The notes under the pieces were generated by a model. That model saw only the letters and a program-made list of their open reading frames with translations. It made no database searches and was not told where the DNA came from. From assembly GCA_964247055.1 (NCBI GenBank), contig OZ176056.1, positions 4,092,001 through 4,156,000 of the forward strand: a stretch of 64,000 nucleotides of DNA, written 5' to 3'. The translations under genes and the position numbers were made by a program. Of the stretch, positions 25,090-38,238 are shown one piece after another. Numbering within the stretch: position 1 is the stretch's first letter; each line of letters begins with the position of its first letter. This DNA is from Paragordius varius (lineage: Eukaryota; Nematomorpha).

Positions 25090-27853
25090 ACGGTTTATTT
25101 TTTAGATAGCATTCCAATATAAATTAAATATGTTAAATTTCAAATCACTGTTTTAAATATTTTTGATTATATCAGATTTTTAAGTTTCCTTTTTTATTGC
25201 TAAATTTTATAAATTTAATCTACCTGCTTAGTGTTTTATGTCATATATATAGGTTGATATAAACTATCGTAAAACATGGGACAAATATATTACAGAAGTG
25301 GAAATTTTGTACGAGGATCCAAAATTGCATTGTGAAATAATACGTTGGGTTACCCCATACCCTGTATATTTTTAATTTTACCTCTAGGAATTTTTCGTTA
25401 AAAGTTATATAGTTAATCTTTCTTATTTTCCCTTTTGCAATATTATATAATTTCAAATTTTAATTGTTTTAGTATCCAATGTATAGCAGAGAATATGTGT
25501 ATGTCAGAAGGCATCAGGTAATATATATATAAGATAACTTTAATATTTGTTTTTTATTATCTAATTGATTTTATAACGCAAGCAAAATTATGTGGCACTA
25601 ATAGATTTTTTAATGTCCGGCTTAATTTTTTAAATTGATAAGATTTGCTATTTTTAACCATCATTAATTAGTTTTTTACATCTTTGACTTTTTCCATAAA
25701 TTATTTACGCCCTTAAAAATTTAGTTTTTAATAATTATTCCTTAAATTTATTTCATATAAATTTAAAGTCAAGAAAAACGGAAAAACTTCAAGCCAATTT
25801 TTTTGAAGAGAAGCCTTATACTTTTTGAACCCTTATTTTATACAGCTTATATAATTAAAATTGTTTAATATTTAAAGGTTTATTAATGCAACATAAAACG
25901 ATAGGTTTTAATGAAATAAGCGAAGTTTTATTATACTTTTTTGTCTTTTAGTTTTTACGTTTTGTCCTTATAAATTTATATTTTACTCTATTATCTTTGC
26001 GCAGATTGATTACAAAAATAAAATGATTGGGGTCATGGCCAAAGCCATATCTAATCCACAATCCTTGAGGAAAAATAATGAAAATTTGATTACCGATAAA
26101 AATTCAATTTCTAATTCAAATGCTCACTCCAATGATAAAATGTCTAATAAAATTTATGAATCTAATCCAAACTATGTCAGAGTTACGCAATATACTTCGA
26201 ATCTTTTCATAAAACCTCACAATGATGATTTTGAAAAGGTTTTATACATTTATATATATACCATTTACAGTTCAAATTTACCCTTTAAAAATTAAAATCA
26301 CCCTTGAACAATTCAAATTCACCCTAAAATATAAATTATTTGTTTTTCAAATTCAAAAATTAACTTTATTTTAAAATATTTTGAAAATATGAAAATTTTT
26401 CTAAAATTAATAAAATGCATATAATAAAATATGTCCTAAAAATATATTTCTTATTAATAATGAGTTATTTTATCCCGAAAACACAATTTAGGGTGAATTT
26501 TAATTGTTCAAGGGTGAATTTGATTTGTTCAGAGGTGAATGTGAATATGGTATATATATACAGTATGCATTTTAATGGTTGCTTATTACACACTATAGTT
26601 GGGCAAAAACACAGTAGTGTATGGAAAAAACAACAAAATGTTGAATAAACAATTTTTTCCTTTCGTTTTTTCCATACACTTGCGAATTGCCCAACTATAG
26701 TGTGAAATAAGCAACCATTAAAATGCATACTGTATATATAATACATTTGATTATTTTTTAGTTTTTATATTGTTTGGGTATAAATTTTTTGCACAAAATA
26801 GCCTGGGTTCGATTTCGTTTTGGAATACTTTGATGATCCACAATGCTACTTCCCAAACACGTTACATAGTTGGTTCAATAAATCTGGTAGTTTATTTTTG
26901 TAAAACATTTTTATTCTTAAAAAATATCTTTTTCCATTCTTTCCTACAGCGATGTCATGTATAAGTAACTGGAAAATTTTATATTAATTATAATTTGAAT
27001 TTTAACTTCTTTTAGACTCACTATACAAAATCATATTTTTAATCAGTGTAAAATTGTCATTTTTTGGATTGTCCATCGGTAAAATCCCATAAAATTAAAT
27101 ATACGTAAAAAACAATTTTTTTATAATTTTGATTTCATTTTTACAGTTTATTTCGATTCGTTTCAGATTTAGTTTCTTGACTTAAATTAAATTTACACTT
27201 CCAAAAAACAAGGTTCTAACAAGAAGTATAATTTTTATATTATATTTTATCAATCACAACATTATTTGTCATTATTTTTTCATACAAATTTCAAGTTTTA
27301 TGACAAAAAACACTCCCAGCAGTTACCCGTTTATAAGAAAATAAATAGGTGATGAAGTATTTAAACAAATAATTTTTTTATTTTACTACAAAAAAACATA
27401 TATATATTGATGTCAGGTATTCAAGATTATATGGAACGATTACATGAGGCTTCACGCAATGTTCAATCCCACCAAGATGTTTTGCGGAATTTTATGCGTA
27501 ATAGGAGCATGGATTATACTGAAAATAGCGACGTTCAAACACCCTCCCACATTAATATGTCTTCTCTAACCAATAATTTCAATACTTTAACTATGCCAAA
27601 ATCTGTTTCAATGCAAAAGTTTGGTCCTGAGAACTCTGAACACAAAGAGATTGAATCGTCGAATGCCACATCCTTACCAAGAAAAAATGTGGAATTGATA
27701 GAAAGTACAACTAATAATAATCCCCCTATTTTAAATTCGAGTTCGGCGGCCCAGGCCTTGTTAATTAATGTGGCACAAAAAATTTCACAACAAAGTTTAC
27801 TGAGCTATATGGATGCCAACACACGATCTGAAACATCATTCATAGATAATTAA
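24568..27853 (+). CDS. STARD7: STARD7, phosphatidylcholine transfer protein of mitochondria
   Basis: START-domain lipid carrier that in animals moves phosphatidylcholine to mitochondria. Exons: 24568-24761, 24785-24939, 24963-25012, 25253-25363, 25473-25517, 26005-26238, 26802-26886, 27417-27853; all phases agree, 436 residues. Matches to the family include DWETILNDTNLKIFRKSHGV, VDINYRKTWDKYITEVEILY, RWVTPYPYPMYSREYVYVRR, GFDFVLEYFDDPQCYFPNTL and SGIQDYMERLHEASRNVQ. Residues 1-55 contain Lys and Arg but no acidic residue, fitting a mitochondrial presequence. An Asn/Ser/Lys-rich insertion of about 40 residues sits in the START domain (exon 26005-26238), and a roughly 120-residue Ser/Asn-rich tail follows it. 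The first two introns are only 23 nt each. The intron at 26239-26801 holds two MITEs. The start codon is uncertain; an internal Met at 24706 is the alternative. Confidence 0.9.
26257..26556. mobile_element. Hairpin MITE with TTCAAATTCACCC modules, copy 2 (STARD7 intron)
   Basis: Left arm CCATTTACAGTTCAAATTTA with CACCCTTGAACAATTCAAAT; right arm the inverse, ending GTGAATATGGTATATATA. It lies wholly inside the STARD7 intron 26239-26801. The next element begins within about five bases of its right end. Confidence 0.75.
26561..26732. mobile_element. 172-bp CAGT-ended foldback MITE, copy A (STARD7 intron)
   Basis: CAGTATGCATTTTAATGGTT at the left and its inverse, AACCATTAAAATGCATACTG, at the right. 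Arms pair over about 80 bases, including the CACTATAGTTGGGCAA and AGTGTATGGAAAAAA blocks. It is flanked by TA on both sides, as for Tc1/mariner insertions. Other copies are at 39051-39226 and 39269-39475. Arms this similar suggest a fairly recent insertion. Confidence 0.8.
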
Positions 27854-29384
27854 CTGATTAATTAATTTGTTGATTATTTCTTGTTCTGATATATGCATGC
27901 CATGTGTGATAATCAAAATTTTTACCCGATATATGTTAACACGTTACTTTGTGATGACAATCAACAATTATGCTAATCTACTCTATAAAATTAAACTATG
28001 CATTTCCTCTCCCCTAGTCTATCTATCCATCTCACCCTAGAAAATTTGAAATTTATAATTCCTTTCGTTAAACTTTTTTTTTGATAAAGTGTTGTAGTTT
28101 GACTAAAGGACACATTAATGTTTTGAATTACGAAATTTTGTTGTAATATAGAAATGCAATAACCTAAATAAATATAATTATAATGATATTTTTGCTTGTT
28201 TAATTTGTTTCATAGGATAATCAGTGGTTGGTTATGTTTAAATTAGTTATGTTTTATTGTTGATTATTGATCAATTTGAGTTTATAGCAATTAAATCCTA
28301 AAAAATAAAATATATTTTTTATGACATTTGAGTTTTCCGTTTTTAGAGTTTAAATATAAAAGATCAAAATTTTTAAAAACATAAATAATTACTAATAACA
28401 GTTGTTAAATCCGTATAATAATGATAAACTAAAATTAAATAGATTGAAAATTATATTTATAAATTGGAATTATAAATGATCTGTGAAACCCTTTCGTCAA
28501 TAGTAATCGCAGACTAGTTTCGTTCTTGTTAGCACTCATCAGTACGACACAACTATTTGACTTGGAATTTTCACATATCAATTTCGTATATATATGCATA
28601 TGTAGATATGTATCCAACAGTGCAATTTTGGTATAAATGCAGTCGTTTATACGAATTTAAATTTAATTGACACATTTTAGAGTAAAGCTACTTAGGGATT
28701 TCATAGAATTCAATTTAATAACTAAGCAGCACTCTGTTACGTTAAGAAACTTAAGATAGAGTTGACATTATAAAGGTAAATGACGAATTGATAATATTTT
28801 GTAATAACAGTTGTTTAATCCGTAAAATTTAATTTAAATTCATATAGCCAACTGCTTTATACCAAAACTGCAAAGTTGGATAGATATGCGAAATGGATAT
28901 GTAAAAATCCCAAGTAGTCAAATAGTTGTGTCCTACTGATGACTGCTAACATGCACGAAACTAGTCTGCGATTACTATTGACGAACGGTTTCCCATATCA
29001 TTTATAATTTCAGTTCATAAATATAATTTTCAATTAATTTTTTATTTAATTTTCGTTTATCATTTATCTTGCGGATTTAACAAACTGTTATTACAAAACA
29101 TTATCAATCTGTCATTTACCTTTATAAATAGTTACTATTATTAATTAATATAATTTAATTAGCCAAAAGTTATAAAATCAAAATAATTACCTTTCGTATT
29201 TACAATTTACTCTTTTTTAGTTGATAGAAACGTTGAAATTTTATTAATATAATATGCTTTATTGATAGAGCCTTAATCCTCGATAACCTACCAAAAACCC
29301 AAATAATTATATTCAAAAAAATTTATTAATATACATAATATTTTACAGAATAATAATTTCTATATATCATCAAATATTTTCGTA
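27854..29384. other. Spacer between the convergent STARD7 and membrane-protein genes
   Basis: Holds the 3' flanks of both genes and the complex foldback at 28391-29130. No exon was supported; the small ORF at 28435-28617 lies inside the foldback arm and is an artefact of it. Confidence 0.6.
28391..29130. mobile_element. Foldback element with an extra inner inverted end
   Basis: Long arms pair 28391-28660 with 28850-29093: AATAACAGTTGTTAAATCCG on the left against CGGATTTAACAAACTGTTAT on the right, then TAATCGCAGACTAGTTTCGT against ACGAAACTAGTCTGCGATTA. In the centre (28770-28832) a further copy of the terminal block, AAATGACGAATTGATAATAT followed by AACAGTTGTTTAATCCG, is inverted relative to 29080-29128. 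So the outer left end appears to have been lost or moved, or two copies overlap. No coding capacity. Confidence 0.65.
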
Positions 29385-32300
29385 TTAAACAATATCTAAT
29401 ATGGTATCTAACCGACTTTTTGGTAATACGCCCTTCGTTTGTGCACCATTAAATAATGCACCATTATTATTATTGTTTTTGTTTTTTAAACTATATCGGG
29501 TGGATTTTGCCCCATTTTTCGGGGGTACATTTGATGTTGATTGTCTTTTCTTAAAATTGGTTTCTTGAGATTTTATCGTGGCAGTATTAGGAGTTATAGA
29601 TACTGATTTAGCTTTAGTAAACTGACTTTTTCTTCCACCCCCTCCTCGGACAGAAGGAGGGCCAGGTACGGTTTTATCGGGTATTTTTATCGATGCTTTT
29701 TTTACCGGTGTTGCATTTATATCAGTGTTGGCTAATTTTGATTCAGGCATATTATCGCTTTTCTTCAAAGAACTTATACTGTGCCGCAAATTTTCTAATC
29801 TTAATTTCATGTCCGCGTCACTGTCATTGCTTGATAATTCGGAACTTTGTGGACCTTGATTATTGGTTTTAGATATTATACTGTTTGGATTTTCTACAAA
29901 TTACGAATGTTTTTATTTGTATCGCACAATCGCTTTTAATAGCAAGGTGTTTTTTTATAAAGCATAATTCAGAATCATGAAAGTAAGAGTTAACCTAGGG
30001 TTTTCGTAAGCCGACTCAAGAATTCTAATTTAAATGACTTGTCTCAAAATAAATTGGAAAGTTTTGATCCATCATTTGTGATTTCAAAAGTTTTCAAAAC
30101 TTATAACACAAAAAGTAGGAAAAAATATGGTGGTTTCGAGTCAGCTTATACACATTAGCCTGCTCAAAAGCTTTTTTACAATGCCTTTAGAAATAAACCA
30201 AAAGTTATTAGTTTTTTAACAAAGAATTAAATTGAATTTAAATTGGGATTAAAATTCGTTAATTATACCATCTTTTTTGCTGCCGTTGGTTTCATTTGAC
30301 TCAGATTGTGAATATTTATTGTAGGGATCGTTTAAGCCCCTAAATACATATAAATGTATAAAATTTCTTTAAATCCTTTCGTGAAATTTATCACTTCTTT
30401 TTTAAGTGCTATATATTCCCAGTATAAATTGAAATATAACGAACAAAACTTACGTAAATAAAGACAAAATTTTTTCAAAGAACATTACTTTTTCAAATAA
30501 AAAAAAACCTCATTGTTTTAAATTGCAGAGTATTAAATAGGTATAATGGTAACAAAATCAATTTTATATTTTACAATCGTAATTAAATATCGAAAAAAAT
30601 TTAGGGTCACAAAGTATGGCTTTTGTCTTTATATTTTTACGTTTTGTTTGTATAATTTCATTTTTTACTGTAAAATTAAATAAATTACGTGGTTTGGATT
30701 TGTGCTGAAGACCTTCCTTCTCTCTCTGCCCTAAGAATTTGGGTCAAATTATCATTGTATACCCTATTATCAACCATAATATTTTCATCGTCATTATTAG
30801 ACTTGGTATAAGTTAACTCATTATTTTTATCGTTTGAGGCAGATTTAGAATGTGTTAAATTTTGTCGCATATTTGATTTGTCCACCACGGATTTATTGGT
30901 GTCACTACTATTTTTACTTGAAGCATTGGATTTATTTGGGCTTGATACAGTTGTTTCTCCACCCGATGATCCATTGCTGTGTACAGAAGAAACCTGCTTT
31001 TGTAACAAAGGCCTTTTCCCTACGTTAAAGGCTTGGTCAGTATTTTGGCTGTTGTAGGCTGTTTTTGGGTTCCTACTTACGTTTGACGGCCCATTTTTAT
31101 CTATGATTATAGATTTAGCCGGTGAGGATTCAGAATCATGAAATGAACCCGAAAATGAGGACATTGAATTTTTGGATAAGATAGATATTGAATTGGGGCT
31201 GGTTGGTTTTTTTTCAACCCTCTCCCTCAATGAATGTGCATTAGCTTGATTGAGATGTGTTTCTAATAATTTTAATTTATATCATAAAATAAATTAGTAA
31301 TCAGTGAGGGTCAATTATCATTTTATATATGGTATGTAATAAAGATGTCAAAATATTGGATAACATTTACATAAAATTTGCACAAACATTATAAAAATAC
31401 AAACTTAAAACAATTCTTTTGACACAATGATATTTTTAACGCAAACTATGAATATTTACAGAAAGGCAATTATTTTTCATAACAGTATATGTCAAACTTT
31501 TTTGTGATTATATATAACCTTTCGGTATTTTATTGTCATTTTCATGATTAAAGGTGCTGGCTTGATGGCCAACAGAATTTGTACTAGATTTTGAAATAGG
31601 CGATGATAAATTTACAGGATTATATAATGATGTTCCACCATTTTCGCCCTTGTGCCTTTCGGGAGAAGGCGGCTGTTTAGATTGATTTTCTTTGAGTTTT
31701 GCCGCTTCTTGTAACAAAGCTTCTTCATACTTTAGCGGTAATAAAGAGTCAATCGATTCATTATCACTTGTTGTGATTGAGGGGGATGACCTATGATGAC
31801 TTCCAATTAGCCTTTGAATTGCTTTTTGTTCTTTGGATGTAACCTTAGTTTTGTCTGTGTCATTATTCGAAGAAACATTTGTCGAATTTAACTTTAAATC
31901 CGATTTTGTAGTAAGAGAATCAGTTTTTGGTATTTGAGTTGAATGCGTAGACGAAGATATGGATAAAGTTTTCTCATACAAATCTTCCGGTTCAGGGCTG
32001 TGATGCACTGTAATTTGCAAAAAATCATATAGAAATTTCAATTTTTAATACATAGAGAATTATTTCAATATAAATTAAATTTATTTTAATGGAAGAAATA
32101 CCTTCTCTTTTTGATGATTTATAAAGGATAATGTAATATTGCATACAGCTCGTTTCTTAAATTATTAAAACCTTATTGATCATTCATTAAATTTTTGTAA
32201 TGAATGCTAATATAATTGCCGATTGATTTCAAATAGAATAATCAAATATTCCAATATAAGTTATAAATATCAATTACTTTTAACCGAAAAAACTGGTTAA

Positions 32301-35300
32301 AATGCGTTATTAATTACATGAATGGCGATCTGTTTTAACTATTAACGGTTCTTGAACCGGTTGTATTGATGAGGTTTTAAGTGGCTTAACTTCAGTTGCT
32401 GTTTCCGGCATATGTTTCTTTACTAATTTTTCATGATGTTCAAATAGCTTAAGGGAATCCAAAGAAGATTTGTCTGTATCAAGGTCTGAAGTATTGACCA
32501 ATTTTTGATCGTTTGTAATCTAAAAAATATAAATTGTTATTAAATATTTAAGTAAAGCAATGCAATGTTTTACAAATGTGAATATGCATCTTTAAAACAA
32601 TAAATACCTGTTGATTTATATTAGTTGTGGGTTTTGATGTTGAAGGACCATTTATATTGGTCAATTTTGTCACATTAGATAAATTTTGTTCGGACAAAGT
32701 CAAAGGAGGTAACTCCTTATTTATTACAAATTTATTTATAATACGTGGGGGACTAGGTGTTCTTTGTACTCTAGTGTCTATGCTATCATTATCGACTAAT
32801 ATAGAAGGATCAGTTTTATTTTCTGTGTAGATGATTGGAGAACTACGGACTGAATGCTCTTCAGGGACTGGACTTAGTTTCATTTCACCCAATTCGGGAA
32901 AATTTAGTTGGTGGGTTGTTGTGTTTATATCTGACTTTTCTTTACTGGTCGGGTATGAATAAATGTCTGTATTCCCATAAGATTTTGTTCGATTCCGTTG
33001 TTCAAGTTGAGTACTACCCATTATTATATTAGTCATGGGAGCCGGTTCAGACATTTTTTTTCTCCTCTCCCCAATAAATTTGTTGCGATTTGTTTCGTAT
33101 TCACTTTGGATTTGATTTAGCATACGGGCTCGACGTATAGACTCAGGTCCATATTTAGGCACACCGTTTCGCTGTTCATTGGTATTCATACTTATTTCTC
33201 CAATTTCTTCTTTCCCAGAATAAAGGGTATTGTCTGGCCCGATGTTTTCTGGCAATAAACCCAATTCTTTATCTGTTATAGTATTAAGGGCAGGAATATC
33301 ATTTGAAGGAATCAATGTCATAGGACTAATTTGATTGAAGGCGGGTGTAGTTCTCTTTTCAATCAGCTGTTTGAGTTCTTTTTCACGCCTATCAACAAAG
33401 GAAAAAAGGACTGAGATAGACCGATCAATGATTCCATACAATTCAGAGCGTAAATTTTCACAATTTTCGCGTAGACTTGCAGTGCTTAAATTTTTCATTA
33501 TTGTGCTGCCTCCATCTATATTTAAGAAATTAAGACATGATACAGAAATCTCAATTATACAAACAAAACCTAAAAACTAAAAGACTAAATTTTTTTTGTA
33601 AACACAGCCATAATTTTTTAAACCATGATTTTTATAAAGAAGCTTTATGGTTGGAATATACAGTGTAATGCCAAGTTACATCTCCGATTCTTATTTTAAA
33701 ATCACACGATGAACTTTAAAAAACTAATGTTTAAAATACGTGATTGATTGTCTTTTTTAAAAAAAAATTTAGTTTTCACATTTCGTCTGTATAATTATTA
33801 TATTTACTGTAATATATATAATTGTTTTTAGATTAGTTTAAATACATTTTATTTACTTTTCTGTCCGTTGCCGTTTGATGTTGCAGGATTTTGTTTATTA
33901 ATAAAATTAACCGATTGATAATTGCGAGAATAGGTCGGTATTTCGTGCATACCTACACATAAATTTTTTTTTCATTGTTTCAAATATAAATATTATAAAA
34001 TTAAATAAAAAACAAAAAAAATCCAAAACTTTATATTTTACTCAAAAAATAGTTCTAAAGCTCTTTTGATTTTTTATATATAGATTAAATTTAAAATTAC
34101 CAGATGTCCCCGCATGTTGAGGAGACTGTGGAGGGATTGAACCCATATAAATTCCTGGACTAGGCATTTCACCTTCTTTCACATTTTGGGGAATGGGATA
34201 ATCGAATTGGCGAAATTCCGGTTTATTTGCGTTTATTTTTTGGATTGGTTCTGTCGGAGGTGAATTGATCACCAATGGTTTTTCAATCACACCTGCTCGC
34301 CCTTTAAGAAGTATGGACGATGGTGCAGTTGTTATAGGTTTAGTTTGTGAAGTAGGTGATATGTTTAGGGCTGATGCTAAAAAATTAATTATGCACAAAT
34401 TTTTTATAACTTTTCTAAAAATTAAATATGAACCAATTTTTTATTAACTAGACTAAAATGCAAATGGAATATGGATGGTAATAATGTTTAAAACACATAC
34501 TGGATGGTTTCGTCACCATGACAACGGGAGGCTCTCTCAAATCCTATCATTATAAAATATATGACACTTATATATACATATATATATTCTCATATCCACC
34601 TATTTAAAACTTTAAAACATTTTACACTACGAGCACTATTAAGGACTATATTTGTATTTAAAATCGTTAAATGGGATTTAATTTACAATTCAGTATCCAT
34701 GTATGAGATTTTTCATTATTATAAGTCAAATTTTAGAAAATTGTAGAAAAAAATACAGAATTCAATAAAATATGTAATTAGAAAATGAAAAATCTCATAC
34801 ATTTCAACACACATGCAGATCAAATACTCTTTAGCCATCAAAAATTCAGATATGGCGTACAATAGTGCTCGTGTCATGTTTTAATGCTTAAATGAAAAAA
34901 CATATGACTATAAAGTTATACCCTCCTTCTTCTACGCCGATAAATGTCCACTAAATTTGCCAAAAGAAATAACCCAAGAACGGATAGAAAGATCATTCCA
35001 CAAAAAGTTCCAATTATAATTCCAGCTATTATTCCACGTTGACGTCTTGTGTGAGATTTAGTTCGCCCCAAAACTCTGTAAACAGAGGCGTGCGAATTAT
35101 TCCAACCATGAAGTGGGCTATTAGCCGGTAAATATGGTTCTGACAGAGTTAAAACCCTACGCCCTTTATATATAAAATATATGATGTGCGCTTTCGTTTT
35201 TATAAAAAATTAAAAAATAATTTTTATCCTGAAATGTTATCATCCCATTTACACGTCAAATTCACCCTTGAACACTTCTAATTTACGCTAGAAAATGCGT

Positions 35301-38238
35301 ATTTTTGGGCAAACCTAACTCATTATTGATGTAATGTGTTTATAACTTCTAGTTTAAAATTTTTTCCTATATTATGTTAATATTAAACAAAATTGTATTT
35401 TTAACAATAGCAAAAAATAAAGTTAAAATTAATATTCCAAAATACATATTTTATTTTTAGGAATATGGAATGTTTAAGGGTAATGAAAGGTGAATTTAAA
35501 TTCGAAGGTGAGTTTTAGGTGTTAATGGTATATTTAATTACTTGAGCCTTTTAGGGAATATATTTTAATATAAATATATCTGGACAGAAAAGATTAAAAT
35601 TTAAATTTTAAAAACTTTATATTAATTAATACCTAGTATGGTGGAGGCCTCAGCGGTAGATATATAGGTTGGGCCTAATGTATTGATTACATCTTTAACG
35701 GGTATAACAGTACCGTTTTGCATGACATAATAATCCTAAGGGCCCATAAGGATTTTATCATCATAAAATATTTTTAATTAAATTAATTTAATAATTAGTT
35801 AGTAATTTAAATAAATTAAAAGGTTTAAAATAATAATTTTTTACAAATATAGTGATATTTTGTCCATCCGAACGGCTATTGAATTTAACACTGGCTAATT
35901 TTACACCATTTTCAGTTTCTGAAAGAGTATGATTATTTTCAATTAGTTCCGTATTTATTATCTGCCGTTTTTTCTTATAGGAAGGCATAGTTGTTAACTG
36001 GTTTAGTTGGTATGTTTCTCTTTGATGCGCCGTTTTATACATCGCATTAAATCTAGGCTCATATTGTGATATTAAAGTTTCTATGGCTAATTGTGTATCC
36101 AATGGATTGTTTTGGGTAACTACATACAAATGATTAGCATGAAATAAATAAGGATATATTAAATTAAAAATTAGTTAACTTAATGTTTTGCCACATAATT
36201 GAGGGTCAGATTTTAACATCTATTCACATGACTCTGTTAGTTACCGCATATAAATCACCAGTTAAAACTTTAAAGGTAATTTAATTTAAAAAGTTGTAAT
36301 ATACAATTTAAATTCAAATTTACCCTTGAAATTAAAATTCACCCTCAAATAAATTATGTGTTTTTTAAAATTAAAAATAACCGGTATTTTAATATATTTT
36401 TAAAAAATTTTGTTTTAAATTCATACTGAAAAAATAATAAACCATGCCTTAAGATATATTTTATATTAATAATAAGCTATATGAGTTCGAAAACACATAA
36501 TTTATTTTTTAAGGGTAAATTTGCATTGTTCAAGGGTGAATATGAACGGTTAATGGTATATCAAATATTTTTTGTTACAAATATATTCTAATTTTAAACG
36601 ATAATTTGGTTCAATTTTACAACATTATTATGTATTTATGGTAATAAATACTGTAAATATATTTTATTAGCTTCTCGACCGATTATTTTTATCGCTTAAA
36701 ATGTCAATCCCAATATAAATAAATTTTGGATTCCGTTATCTAAATGGTGCAAAAAATAGCAAAAAATTTTGTTTGAAAATAATTTTTGCAATTATTTAAT
36801 ATCCATATTAAATATGTATCAAATAAATTTTACCAAAAAAAACAAATATTAATTTATATTATATTCTTTAATCAAATTCTCAAAAACTAATAAAATTTTT
36901 AGAAAAAAGCATGCTGTTCAAGTTGCATATTATAAAACAAATTCCTTAAGATGGTGTTCTCTAGTGTATGAGTTACAATAAAAAATGACTTGTTCTAGCC
37001 CAATAAAGGACAGAAGGTATGTTTTGGGGCTGCTGAGTGATTGGTATAATATTCGTTTGAATAGTTGATGTAGGGACCTGGTTTATTAAGGGTATTATAA
37101 TTGGATTCGTAATTATTTCTACAGGCTTTGTGCTAATTTCAGTAACAAAATTGGACAATGTTATATTTAAAGTTGTATCGATTAAGGATGTTGTTGGTAA
37201 AGTAGAATTTAAGTTTAATGGTTGAGTTGATAGTTGGGTAATATTGGCCATATGAGTAAACTCACTAAAATTTGATGTACTATTTGAAATTAGAAACGCA
37301 TTTTTATCTATTGTCATATTGGATGAATTTTGCATTTTTGGGATAAAAACTTCATAGTTTGGTATGGTGAGATTCTCGTATATCTGAGTTCGAATATCAC
37401 CCACTTTTGTTTGAGGGTAAATCGCTACTTGCCGGATAATTTCAATTTCTTTGGGCAGTAAAGGATTGGAACTATTGTTGTCTCTAGACTTTAATGGCCA
37501 GGATGGTGTTGAAGTGGCCATAGACTCAATTATAAAATGTGTTTCAAACCCATGAGGTGTCTGCAACGTTGTCAAATTAGTACCATATATTTGAGGCTGA
37601 GAAGAGTTTATGGATAAAGACAACCCGGTTGCCAAATTCTTTGTATTCGTAAAATTTGCATTTGAAATTGTATGTGATTGATTTATTGCGGTGACGGAAC
37701 TGCCATCATTGATGGGTGGGAAAAAATTTAGCGATCCTTGAATGAATTGTTCAAATAGTGCAGCATTTCTGGACAAATTACTATTATCGATAGAGGTTAT
37801 ATTTTTAGGGTTGCTTGCATTTTTAAGGTTGCTACCAGGCAGGTCTTCACATTCAACCCGACCCCGATTTTGTTGTACATCATGAACTATTGTACATCTC
37901 CGTGGTTGACTGCCCTCTCGCCCAAAATTGTTATGATAGGTGCCGTCGCGTTTTGTTACATTTTTAAGGTTCGTTTTAACAGTTTTCCCTGCATTTAGCG
38001 GATTCAATTGTTTAAATTCGCGGTCCTTGTGGGTAATAGACGCAGGGAATATGACATTTGCATTACATTGAAAGGTTATCATCATCAAAAATAGATGGAT
38101 AAAAAATAATGACTTTATTATCGGTATTATGCGAAATTTACAATAAAAATTATTATTTGATTGTAAGATATTATGTGACAATGTGTCATCCAGAAAAGTA
38201 GGTAATGAAATTACGGTAATTTTGTTTTCTTTTTGCAT
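29385..38238 (-). CDS. Large single-pass membrane protein, about 1680 residues
   Basis: Thirteen exons: 36990-38238, 35845-36119, 35633-35735, 34922-35163, 34501-34543, 34101-34376, 33857-33952, 32608-33515, 32318-32519, 31519-32007, 30689-31262, 30269-30339, 29385-29893; every phase agrees, total 5037 nt. A hydrophobic segment near residue 45 (SLFFIHLFLMMITF) may be a late signal peptide. About 480 residues with dozens of N-x-S/T sites follow, then a possible SEA-like stretch (VKLASVKFN, then NGTVIPVKDVIN) and a clear transmembrane helix, GIIAGIIIGTFCGMIFLSVL, followed by YRRRRRR. The roughly 1050-residue tail is Ser/Asn/Pro-rich with one helical patch (REKELKQLIEKR). Topology is inferred as N-outside. 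No family was recognised. The donor at 36989 (AA|GTCATT) is the weakest border. Introns hold four MITEs. Confidence 0.75.
30420..30670. mobile_element. CAGT-ended element with ACAAACAAAACGT termini (membrane-protein intron)
   Basis: Left CAGTATAAATTGAAATATAA plus CGAACAAAACTTACG; right the inverse, ACGTTTTGTTTGTATAATTT ending in ACTG. Inverted termini of about 50 bases in a 251-bp element lying inside the intron 30340-30688. Same family as 33543-33809 and 54894-55164. Confidence 0.7.
33543..33809. mobile_element. CAGT-ended element with ACAAACAAAAC termini, second copy in the same gene
   Basis: Left CAGAAATCTCAATTATACAA then ACAAAACC; right ATTTCGTCTGTATAATTATT ending ACTG. About 267 bp, within the intron 33516-33856 of the membrane-protein gene. 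Confidence 0.65.
35240..35532. mobile_element. Hairpin MITE with TTCAAATTCACCC modules, copy 3
   Basis: Left arm CATTTACACGTCAAATTCAC then CCTTGAACAC; right arm GGTGAATTTAAATTCGAAGG ending in TTAATGGTATA. Located in the intron 35164-35632 of the membrane-protein gene. Confidence 0.7.
36299..36562. mobile_element. Hairpin MITE with TTCAAATTCACCC modules, copy 4
   Basis: Left arm ATACAATTTAAATTCAAATT then TACCCTTGAA; right arm TTGTTCAAGGGTGAATATGA ending in GGTATAT. The core contains AAACACATAATTTA, shared with the other copies. Located in the intron 36120-36989 of the membrane-protein gene. Confidence 0.7.

Noticed and set aside
26415-26746. Overlapping ORFs of 77 and 93 codons on opposite strands
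   Set aside because: They lie in the arms of two inverted-repeat elements, so the same codons are read on both strands; no splice support.
26951-26979. Short alternative terminal exon of STARD7 after TTTCCTACAG
   Set aside because: It would end the START domain early; the exon at 27417 supplies the expected SGIQDYMERLHEA sequence in phase.
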